A DNA stretch of 7,945 nt from Patescibacteria group bacterium. GTDB taxonomy: Bacteria; Patescibacteriota; Doudnabacteria; UBA920. A model generated the notes under the pieces. That model was not told the DNA's origin. It did not search any database and saw only the letters and a program-made list of their open reading frames with translations. A program made the position numbers and the translations under genes. Of this stretch, positions 1 to 5,265 are shown piece after piece (position 1 is the first letter of the stretch; every line of letters starts with the position of its first letter). The stretch is from assembly GCA_023487095.1 (NCBI GenBank), contig JAMDEL010000002.1, forward strand, positions 1 through 7,945. The letters run 5' to 3'.

Positions 1-31
1 ACGCCGCTATATGATTGAAGGCGAACCGGCA

Positions 32-782
32 TTACTTTTCGCGGAAGTGAACGACTACCTGCAGTTCCTCTTTCCCCCAGGACGACGGCAGGGGCGGCAG
101 GTAATCCGCCTCCGCCACCGCCGTCAGCGTACTGGATTGGTCCGGGGAAATTTCCGCCGGATTGGGAAACACCCACAATCCTGCCCAGCTTAATGCCCGA
201 AGCCTTGGCCAGTTCTTCGGCGCGAGTTTTTGCTTTTTCTATGGCCTGCTCCCTGGCTTTTTGCCTCAGGTTGTCTGGGTCATCAAAACCCAGGGACACA
301 CCGCTGATTTCATTGGCTCCGGCCAATGTGGCGTCAGATAAAATCTTGCCCAAAACTTGCGTGGACTTGTCCACGCCTTTTACCTGAACGGCAATGGTTT
401 GCCTGGCTTCGTAGCCGACAATATCATTTTTCCCGTCTTTGTAATTATACTGCGGGTAAATGTTAAACTGTGAGGTGGAAATATCATCCTTGGAAACGCC
501 TTGCTGCTTTACGAACTCAATAATTTTGTTGACTTTCTTGCTGCTCTCGTCCTGTACGGCCGAAGAGCTGGAACCTTGAGTGACCACGCCTAAGTTGATA
601 GTGGCCATATCGGGCACGGCTTTGACTTTGCCGTCAGCGGAAACGGACATGGTATTTTTCGGGTCCTTGCCGCTGTATTTATCCGACAAGTCTTGCAGCT
701 TGGCAACGCTGCCTAAAGCCAAGAAAGCCATGAGCAGCACGGCCACGCCGGCTACAGCCCATTTGGGCAACATGTTTTCCAT
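32..782 (-). CDS. SIMPL-domain (DUF541, YggE/BP26-like) membrane-anchored protein, apparent frameshift near C-terminus
   Basis: The ATG at 782-780 follows an AAGGAG Shine-Dalgarno at 792-787, with a short 4-base spacer; a second ATG at codon 4 would have 13 bases. Residues 8-25 form one hydrophobic segment (signal anchor or signal peptide), so the rest should lie outside the membrane. Residues 43-210 read as a SIMPL domain: an N-terminal strand with GVVTQG, a helix ending FVKQQGVSKDDI, the segment NIYPQYNYK, and the Lys/Ala-rich helix AREQAIEKAKTRAEELAKA before SGIKLG. A six-glycine run follows at 221-226. The frame then stays open to the window edge with an atypical tail. Reading one base less at the five-G run (78-74) gives the family-like ending EELQVVVHFREK and a TAA at 34-32, for 249 residues. 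The family is seen in many envelopes, but its biochemical role is poorly defined. The gene is separated from the ribosomal operon by a terminator and has its own promoter. The family call is firm; whether the frameshift is real or a sequencing error is open. Confidence 0.85.
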
Positions 783-817
783 ATAACTCCTTATGGTAAA
801 ATTAATTTTGTATATTT

Positions 818-848
818 ATTATACGCTATTTTCGGAAAAAGGTAACAA
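818..848 (-). promoter_or_regulatory. Probable sigma70 promoter of the SIMPL-domain gene
   Basis: A perfect TATAAT -10 box lies at 823-818 on the minus strand, 35 bases before the start codon. The -35 is weak: TTGTTA at 848-843 has a long 19-base spacer, while the 17-base position reads GTTACC. The -35 area overlaps the T-tract of the preceding rpsI terminator, so the gene probably starts fresh transcription right after that terminator. The predicted start of transcription is near 811. Confidence 0.55.
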
Positions 849-880
849 AAAACCCGTTCCGACAAGTCGGGACGGGTTTT
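847..880 (-). terminator. Rho-independent terminator of the infA-rpsI operon
   Basis: The arms at 849-863 and 866-880 are complementary over 15 positions with a single G-T wobble. The stem has a GC-rich core (CCCGTCCCGAC in the minus-strand RNA), and the inner pair or two open to make the loop. On the minus strand the stem is followed by six T residues (852-847). It sits 13 bases beyond the rpsI stop codon. The plus-strand direction has only four T, so termination is expected mainly for the operon's leftward transcript. Confidence 0.9.
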
Positions 881-892
881 AAAAAGTCAGAA

Positions 893-1483
893 TTAACGCT
901 TGGCCCACTGCGGGCTTCTGCGGGCGCGCTTTAAGCCCGGTTTCTTTCTTTCCTTCTTGCGGTCGTCGCGGGTCAAAAGACCGTTCTTCTTGAGAACCTT
1001 ACGGACTTCCTCGGAAAGCTTGGACAAAGCAATGGAAATGCCGTGCTGCACTGCCTGGGCCTGTGAATGCGGTCCGCCGCCGTTGACATGGGCGACAAAA
1101 GAATATTCGGAGCCCAAACCGGTCAGCTCAAAAGGCTTTAAGATATCGTGCTGATAATAGGAGTATGAGAAAAAGTTTTTGAAGGGCTTCTTGTTTACCA
1201 TGCTTTCAGCCTGGCCGGAAAACAGCCTGACATTGGCAACAGAGGTCTTGCGGCGGCCGGTGGCAAAAATATACTTGCCAGTGGCCGGGGGTTGGTGGGC
1301 CAAAACGGCCTTTTTTGCCTCGTGCTCTTTGGCAGCCGGAACAGCTTCATGTTTGACAGCCGCTCTCTTAACCGCAACTGGTTTTGTGCTGGCGGTTTTT
1401 TTTGCAGCAGCAGTAGTTGCGCTTTTCGGCTTTCTGGCTGTTTTAACGGCAGCCGTTTTGCTTGTGGTGCTTTTCGTAGTCAT
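893..1483 (-). CDS. rpsI: 30S ribosomal protein S9 (uS9) with long Lys/Ala-rich N-terminal tail
   Basis: This is a small-subunit head protein whose C-terminal tail reaches toward the P-site tRNA. The S9 core starts near residue 70 with YIFATGRRKTSVANVRL, continues through HVNGGGPHSQAQAVQHGI (132-149), and ends in the expected basic tail with TRDDRKKERKKPGLKRARR and SPQWAKR. The usual length is about 130 residues; this protein has 196. The extra 68 or so N-terminal residues are almost all Lys, Ala, Thr, Val and Arg, with no predicted fold, like a histone H1 tail. No internal ATG lies close to the core, so the long form from the ATG at 1483 is the natural reading. There is no Shine-Dalgarno. 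The gene starts 11 bases after rplM, which suggests coupled translation, and is last in the operon before the terminator. Confidence 0.96.
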   Translation of the reverse strand: MTTKSTTSKTAAVKTARKPKSATTAAAKKTASTKPVAVKRAAVKHEAVPAAKEHEAKKAVLAHQPPATGKYIFATGRRKTSVANVRLFSGQAESMVNKKPFKNFFSYSYYQHDILKPFELTGLGSEYSFVAHVNGGGPHSQAQAVQHGISIALSKLSEEVRKVLKKNGLLTRDDRKKERKKPGLKRARRSPQWAKR

Positions 1484-1494
1484 ATCAATTGGGA

Positions 1495-1914
1495 TTAAAT
1501 GGCTTTGTCAACTTTAAAATTATGGGTTTCGTCTTTCACCAATTTCAGCCGAGCAATCATGGCTTTTCTAAACTTAACGTCATCAAGCATGCTGAAGACC
1601 GCGCGCCTTAAAACATCGGAAGGATTTTTCTGAATCAGGTTCTTTAAGGGGGTTTTCCTGAGGCCGCCCAAATATCCGGAGTGCCTGTAATAGACCTTTT
1701 GTTCAACTTTCCTGCCGCTTAGCTTAAGCTTTCCAGTGTTAACAGCCACGACATAATCGCCACCGTCCAAATTCGGCGTAAAATCGCGCTTGTGTTTCCC
1801 CCTAAGCAAATTGGCAATGACACTGGCTGCCCTGCCCATAGGCTGCTTGGAAACATCAATCTGCACCCAGTTTCTGGGAGTTATTTTTGCTCTGCTGCTC
1901 TTTTGTGGTTTCAT
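1495..1914 (-). CDS. rplM: 50S ribosomal protein L13 (uL13)
   Basis: This is an early-assembling large-subunit protein that binds 23S rRNA. The 139 residues are close to the usual length of about 142. Visible family features are the N-terminal NWVQIDVSKQPMGRAASVIA, then LLRGKHKRDFTPNLDGGDYV, the motif YYRHSGYLGGLRK, and a C-terminal RLKLVKDETHNF. The typical GMLP motif is altered to SMLD (about residues 108-111), a mild divergence. The start ATG at 1914 lies 16 bases after the rplQ stop codon and has only a weak AAAGAG-like stretch directly before it. It forms the common rplM-rpsI pair with the next gene. The product is certain. Confidence 0.96.
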   Translation of the reverse strand: MKPQKSSRAKITPRNWVQIDVSKQPMGRAASVIANLLRGKHKRDFTPNLDGGDYVVAVNTGKLKLSGRKVEQKVYYRHSGYLGGLRKTPLKNLIQKNPSDVLRRAVFSMLDDVKFRKAMIARLKLVKDETHNFKVDKAI

Positions 1915-1930
1915 ACTCTTTTGGAATTGG

Positions 1931-2275
1931 TTACTCCACCAGCTCTATGATCGCTTTGGAAGCGCCAGCTTTAGGATTGTTTAATTTAGTCAAACGCGTA
2001 TAACCGCCTTTGCGTTCCTTGTACTTCGGTCCCAGGACTTCCATAAGCTTCTTTACTGCCATGGGCTGGAGCTTGGCAAGCAGCAACCGCCTGGCGTTTA
2101 ACGTGCCTTCTTTTGACCTGGTAATGCACTTTTCCGCGTAAGACTTTACGCCTCTGGCATTGGCATAGCTGGTAGTAATTTTTTCATATAAAAACAGCGA
2201 AGACGCCAGGCTTTTTAAAAGCTTTCTTCTGTGGTCATTGCCTTTTCCAAGTTTTTTCTTCTTTTGATGCCTCAT
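1931..2275 (-). CDS. rplQ: 50S ribosomal protein L17 (bL17)
   Basis: This large-subunit protein sits near the peptide exit tunnel. The 114 residues begin with the hallmark MRHQKKKKLGKGNDHRRKLL, continue with LFLYEKITTSYANARGVKSYAEK, and contain the conserved KERKGGYTRLTKL and the ending AIIELVE. The length matches the short bacterial L17 form. The start codon is one base from the rpoA stop codon, and an AGGT stretch inside the rpoA end is the only candidate ribosome site, so translational coupling to rpoA is likely. The rpoA-rplQ order is the classical alpha-operon order. Confidence 0.97.
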   Translation of the reverse strand: MRHQKKKKLGKGNDHRRKLLKSLASSLFLYEKITTSYANARGVKSYAEKCITRSKEGTLNARRLLLAKLQPMAVKKLMEVLGPKYKERKGGYTRLTKLNNPKAGASKAIIELVE

Positions 2276-2276
2276 A

Positions 2277-3212
2277 TTACCTGCCTAAAAATTCCGTAAT
2301 TTCTTTAATGGTCTTTTCGCCCAAACCGCTCAAATTGGCAACATCTTCGTTGGAGAGAGCCTGCAAAGCGGCAAGGGTAACAATCCCGTTCTTGACCAGG
2401 GCATTTTTTGCCCGGGTAGACAAGGTGGAGTTGGTAATCTCGTTTTCCGTGGCCTCTTCGGCCGGCAAAGCGGCTGAATCAACAACAGCAACAGACTGTT
2501 CTTCCAAAGGAGTTTCAACTTTGGCAAAGTCAGTGGAAAACATCATGGTAAAGTGGTCAACTAAGATATGGGCCGCGATATCGCCGGCTTCCTGCCCCGT
2601 GAGCGTACCGTCGGTCTCCATCACCAGTTCCAGCTTGTCATAGTTGGTAAGCTGGCCCACGCGGACGTTGGAGACGTCAAAGTGGACAGACTTAATGGGA
2701 GTAAAAATTGCATCTACGGCAATCATGCCGATTTCGGGCTTGTAATTTTCGCGGGCTTCCACGGGCAAATAACCCCTGCCCTGCTCCACAACAATTTCCA
2801 TTTCAAAATCCGCGCTCTTGTTGTCCAATGTGGCAATATGCAGGTCTTTGTTGACTATCTGAACTTGGTCAGTTTCCTTGAAGCTTGCGGCTGTAACAAC
2901 TTTCTCGCCTTTTTCCTTTAAGACAAGCCTCACGGGTTCGTTGGAAAAGCTTTTAACCCTGAGCTGCTTGAGGTTTAAGATAATCTGAATCACGTCTTCT
3001 TTGACGTTGGGGATGGTGGAAAACTCGTGGTCGGCAAACTTGATTTTCACGGCGGTCACGGCAGCACCTGGCATGGAGGACAACAAAACTCTGCGCATGG
3101 TGTTGCCAATAGTAACACCATAACCTGGGTACAAAGGTTCCAAGGTTAGGCTATATTTGTTATTTCCCAAATCTGCGACCTGGGCGTGGTTTGGAAGAGG
3201 CAATGCTTCCAT
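2277..3212 (-). CDS. rpoA: DNA-directed RNA polymerase subunit alpha
   Basis: The alpha subunit dimer is the scaffold for assembling beta and beta-prime, and its C-terminal domain binds UP elements and activators. The N-terminal domain shows GYGVTIGNTMRRVLLSSMPG (30-49), FSTIPNVKEDVIQIILNLK (64-82), GRGYLPVE (145-152) and NYDKLELVMETDGT (190-203). An acidic linker (about 234-260) leads to the C-terminal helix-hairpin-helix domain, with LSTRAKNALVKNGI and NLSGLGEKTIKEI; Arg267 and Asn270 align with DNA-contacting Arg265 and Asn268 of E. coli alpha. The protein has 311 residues against 329 in E. coli, mostly from a shorter C-terminus. The ATG at 3212 is preceded by GGAGG at 3223-3219 with a 6-base spacer, the clearest ribosome site inside the operon. 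Confidence 0.98.
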   Translation of the reverse strand: MEALPLPNHAQVADLGNNKYSLTLEPLYPGYGVTIGNTMRRVLLSSMPGAAVTAVKIKFADHEFSTIPNVKEDVIQIILNLKQLRVKSFSNEPVRLVLKEKGEKVVTAASFKETDQVQIVNKDLHIATLDNKSADFEMEIVVEQGRGYLPVEARENYKPEIGMIAVDAIFTPIKSVHFDVSNVRVGQLTNYDKLELVMETDGTLTGQEAGDIAAHILVDHFTMMFSTDFAKVETPLEEQSVAVVDSAALPAEEATENEITNSTLSTRAKNALVKNGIVTLAALQALSNEDVANLSGLGEKTIKEITEFLGR

Positions 3213-3216
3213 AATA

Positions 3217-3229
3217 AACCTCCGAGGTT
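3217..3229 (-). promoter_or_regulatory. rpoA ribosome binding site inside a 13-base inverted repeat
   Basis: The minus strand reads AACCTCGGAGGTT. The GGAGG Shine-Dalgarno forms part of one arm, and the start codon lies 6 bases further on. As RNA it could fold into about five pairs with a three-base loop, partly hiding the site. It lies in the longest gap inside the operon (49 bases between rpsD and rpoA). The ribosome site is solid; a regulatory hairpin is only possible, because the stem is short. Confidence 0.6.
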
Positions 3230-3261
3230 AAAAGTTTATAAAAAATTAAAGACTGCGAAAA

Positions 3262-3870
3262 TTAAATGCGGCTATAGTGTTCAACAATTAGCTGGGTATT
3301 GATCAAGTTGGCAATCATTTCCGGTGTGGGCTGGGCCAAAAGTTTGGAAGAGAGGTTGCCGGGGTTCATTTCCAGCCATTCCTGAGTTTTAAAATTTTTG
3401 AGCTTTTCCTTAGCCCGTTCAATGTATTTGCTTGGCTGTTTGGTCTTCCTGACCGCTACGACATCGCCGACTTTCAAGGCATAAGAAGGGATGTCAACTT
3501 TTTTGCCGTTAACCTCAAAAAAACCATGGCTGACAAGCTGTCTGGCCTGGGGCCGACTGTCGGCAAAACCGGACCTGAAAACAAAATTATCCAGGCGGGT
3601 CTCCAGCATGCGGAGAAGAATGTCGCCGGTTACGCCGGGCTGGCGCAAGGCTTTCTTGAAATAGTTGGAGAACTGCCTTTCCATAATCCCGTATTGGACT
3701 TTGGCCTTCTGTTTTTCCTTGAGCTGCAAACCGTATTCCGAAAGGCGGCTGCGGGACTGGCCGTGTTGGCCGGGTGCATAGCTTCTCTTCTGCAAGACTT
3801 TGGCGTCTTTGGCTGAAAAAGCCATACCAAGGCGACGCGCTTTTTTTGCTTTAGGTCCTGTGTAACGCAT
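3262..3870 (-). CDS. rpsD: 30S ribosomal protein S4 (uS4), zinc-free form
   Basis: S4 is a primary 16S rRNA binder that nucleates 30S assembly; in E. coli it also represses the alpha operon. The 202 residues match the family length. Visible are MRYTGPKAKKARRLG at the start, the motif APGQHG (32-37), QLKEKQKAKVQYG (49-61), and the S4 RNA-binding domain with RLDNFVFRSGFADSRPQARQ (92-111) and VNGKKVDIPSYALKVGDVV (120-138). It ends in LIVEHYSRI. The N-terminal zinc cysteines found in some S4 proteins are absent. There is no Shine-Dalgarno before the ATG at 3870, and the gap after rpsK is 12 bases. Confidence 0.97.
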   Translation of the reverse strand: MRYTGPKAKKARRLGMAFSAKDAKVLQKRSYAPGQHGQSRSRLSEYGLQLKEKQKAKVQYGIMERQFSNYFKKALRQPGVTGDILLRMLETRLDNFVFRSGFADSRPQARQLVSHGFFEVNGKKVDIPSYALKVGDVVAVRKTKQPSKYIERAKEKLKNFKTQEWLEMNPGNLSSKLLAQPTPEMIANLINTQLIVEHYSRI

Positions 3871-3882
3871 AAGTTTGGAAAA

Positions 3883-4335
3883 TTATACCCTTCTCGGCTT
3901 TTTCGGCCTGACACCGCCGTGCGGGATGGGAGTTTGGTCTTTAATAGTCAAAACAGACAAACCGCTGCCTTGCAAAGCCCTAACGGCAGATTCTCTGCCC
4001 GAGCCAATGCCTTTGATAAAAACATCAACCTCGGCAAGGCCGCGTTCTTTAGCCCTGGCGAGCACGTCTTCCATGGTTTTTTGCCCGGCATAGGGGGTGG
4101 ATTTTTTGGAACCTTTAAAACCAATCTTACCGGCGCTGCCCCAAATAACCACGTTGCCAACGAGATCGGTAACAGAAATTATCGTGTTGTTATAGGTGGA
4201 AGTAATATAAATCTTGCCCTTGGTAACCTTGGCCTTGGCTTTTTTCTTTTTACTGCCTTTAACTTTGGCTGAGGCGTCGGCTTGAACTTCCGCTACGGCT
4301 TCCGCCGCAGTTGGCTTGTTGTTTTCTTCTGACAT
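3883..4335 (-). CDS. rpsK: 30S ribosomal protein S11 (uS11) with N-terminal extension
   Basis: This 30S platform protein contacts the mRNA exit region. The core from about residue 36 shows KVTKGKIYITSTYNNTIIS, GNVVIWGSAGKIGFKGSKKS and KGIGSGRESAVRAL, and ends in QTPIPHGGVRPKKPRRV. The protein has 150 residues against about 129 usually. The extra N-terminus is acidic for about 20 residues (EENNKPTAAEAVAEVQAD) and then strongly basic (KVKGSKKKKAKAK). The near-universal HNG of the C-terminal motif, where Asn is converted to isoaspartate in E. coli S11, is HGG here (residues 139-141). The ATG at 4335 has no Shine-Dalgarno; the gap after rpsM is 23 bases. Confidence 0.97.
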   Translation of the reverse strand: MSEENNKPTAAEAVAEVQADASAKVKGSKKKKAKAKVTKGKIYITSTYNNTIISVTDLVGNVVIWGSAGKIGFKGSKKSTPYAGQKTMEDVLARAKERGLAEVDVFIKGIGSGRESAVRALQGSGLSVLTIKDQTPIPHGGVRPKKPRRV

Positions 4336-4358
4336 AAGTGGATCAATAAAAAATTATT

Positions 4359-4748
4359 TTAGGTCTTCTCAGCCGATTTACCCCGGCCGCTGCCGGCAGT
4401 CTTTCTGACGTTGCCCCTGCGGGTGCGGGAGTTGGTCTTGGTCCGTTGCCCCCTGACTGGAAGCCCACGAATGTGCCTGATTCCCCGGTAAGCGCCAATT
4501 TCTTTGAGCCGCTTTATGTTCAAAAGTACCTGCTGCCTTAAGTTGCCTTCTACCTTATAGTTCTTGTCAATGAAGTCGCGAATGCGGTTTAGCTCTTCTT
4601 CGGTCAAGTCTTTGGTCCTTTTGTTCGGGTCAATCTTGACGGCCACCAGAATTTTTCTGGCGAGCGGCAAACCGATGCCGTAAAGGTAAGGCAAAGAAGC
4701 TTCAATTCTTTTTTCATTGGGGATGTTGATGCCTGCAATTCTAGCCAT
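4359..4748 (-). CDS. rpsM: 30S ribosomal protein S13 (uS13)
   Basis: S13 lies in the 30S head, forms bridges to the 50S subunit and touches P-site tRNA. The 129 residues begin MARIAGINIPNEKRIEASL and contain YGIGLPLARKIL (the helix-hairpin-helix part), RDFIDKNYKVEGNLRQ, IKRLKEIGAYRGIRHIRGLP and VRGQRTKTNSRTRRG, followed by a basic tail. This is slightly longer than E. coli S13 (118). The gene starts 9 bases after rpmJ and has no clear Shine-Dalgarno. That short gap leaves no room for the S4-binding leader pseudoknot found before rpsM in E. coli. Confidence 0.97.
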   Translation of the reverse strand: MARIAGINIPNEKRIEASLPYLYGIGLPLARKILVAVKIDPNKRTKDLTEEELNRIRDFIDKNYKVEGNLRQQVLLNIKRLKEIGAYRGIRHIRGLPVRGQRTKTNSRTRRGNVRKTAGSGRGKSAEKT

Positions 4749-4757
4749 AGTTTTAAA

Positions 4758-4871
4758 TTAGCCTTGTCTTTGTTTATGCTTGGGGTTTTCGCACACAATA
4801 TAAACCCTGCCAAATCTTTTAATGATTTTGCACTTCTTGCACCTGGGTTTGACGCTTGCGCTGACTTTCAT
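4758..4871 (-). CDS. rpmJ: 50S ribosomal protein L36 (bL36), zinc-binding form
   Basis: L36 is the smallest large-subunit protein and binds 23S rRNA. The 37 residues, starting MKVSASVKPRCKKCKII and ending NPKHKQRQG, have the full length and the C-type zinc ribbon: Cys11, Cys14, Cys27 and His32. The ATG at 4871-4869 lies three bases after the infA TAG stop codon, and an AAGG stretch inside the end of infA is the only possible ribosome site, 12 bases upstream. The infA-rpmJ-rpsM order is the standard bacterial order. Confidence 0.97.
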   Translation of the reverse strand: MKVSASVKPRCKKCKIIKRFGRVYIVCENPKHKQRQG

Positions 4872-4874
4872 ATG

Positions 4875-5126
4875 CTATCTTAGCCTTCTGGTAATTCTGC
4901 CTTTGCTGAGATCGTAGGGCGTCATTTCTATCACCACTCTGTCTCCGGGCAGAACCTTAATCATATTGACTCTCATTTTCCCCGATAAATGGCCTAAAAC
5001 TGTCTGGCCAGAATCAAGTTGGACGCGAAAAAGAGCATTAGGCAAATTCTCTATTACCTTGCCCTCTAATTCTATTAAGTCTTTATTTTTCCCTGACTTT
5101 CCTAAGTCTTGTGTGCTGGAATTCAA
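4875..5126 (-). CDS. infA: Translation initiation factor IF-1, TTG start
   Basis: IF-1 is an S1-like OB-fold protein that binds the 30S A site during initiation. The core shows IELEGKVIENLPNALFRVQL, GHLSGKMRVNMIKVLPGDRV and the signature MTPYDLSKGRITRR. It has 83 residues against 72 in E. coli; about 11 polar residues are added at the N-terminus. No ATG or GTG is possible: the frame has a TAA at 5162-5160, and the only usual start codon between it and the core is TTG at 5126-5124. A weak AAAGAG ribosome site (5141-5136) lies 9 bases before it. It is the first gene of the operon, about 35 bases from the predicted transcription start. The usual upstream neighbours secY, adk and map are missing. 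Confidence 0.96.
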   Translation of the reverse strand: MNSSTQDLGKSGKNKDLIELEGKVIENLPNALFRVQLDSGQTVLGHLSGKMRVNMIKVLPGDRVVIEMTPYDLSKGRITRRLR

Positions 5127-5167
5127 ATTGCTTGTCTCTTTCGGGTGATTACACCTGAATTAGAGTT

Positions 5168-5195
5168 ATTTTATCACAAAATAAAAAAAAGTCAA
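5168..5195 (-). promoter_or_regulatory. Probable sigma70 promoter of the infA-rpsI operon
   Basis: On the minus strand TTGACT (5195-5190) and TAAAAT (5173-5168) are separated by 16 bases, and the -10 carries the extended TGn element directly before it. Each box differs from consensus at one position. The spacer is very A/T-rich. The predicted start of transcription is near 5161, giving a short leader of about 35 bases before infA. That leader contains a small GGTG-TAAU-CACC hairpin (5155-5144) but no large structure. Confidence 0.65.
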
Positions 5196-5206
5196 ATTAA
5201 AATAGC

Positions 5207-5249
5207 ATTTTGGCGGCTCTTCAAAAAAATCCTATAAATAAGCCAAAAT
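5207..5249 (-). repeat. 8-bp inverted repeat upstream of the infA promoter
   Basis: ATTTTGGC at 5207-5214 is perfectly complementary to GCCAAAAT at 5242-5249, with a 27-base A/T-rich loop that contains a run of seven identical bases (5223-5229). It lies between the end of the 589-residue membrane-protein gene and the infA promoter. It could be a weak terminator for that gene or a protein-binding site, but the long loop and the lack of a T-tract after the stem argue against a classic terminator. Confidence 0.35.
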
Positions 5250-5265
5250 ATTGTTAATTTGCCAA

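Noticed and set aside
1179..1517. Plus-strand frame coding a hydrophobic, membrane-like peptide
   Set aside because: The hydrophobic stretch is the mirror of the Lys/Ala-rich S9 tail on the other strand; the repetitive composition keeps the frame open by chance.
3235..3263. Internal promoter before rpoA based on TATAAA at 3240-3235
   Set aside because: No acceptable -35 box is found at 16 to 18 bases; the region is simply A/T-rich.
3871..3890. TATAAT-like string at the end of rpsK as a promoter for rpsD
   Set aside because: It is made by the Val codon and TAA stop of rpsK, and no matching -35 supports it.
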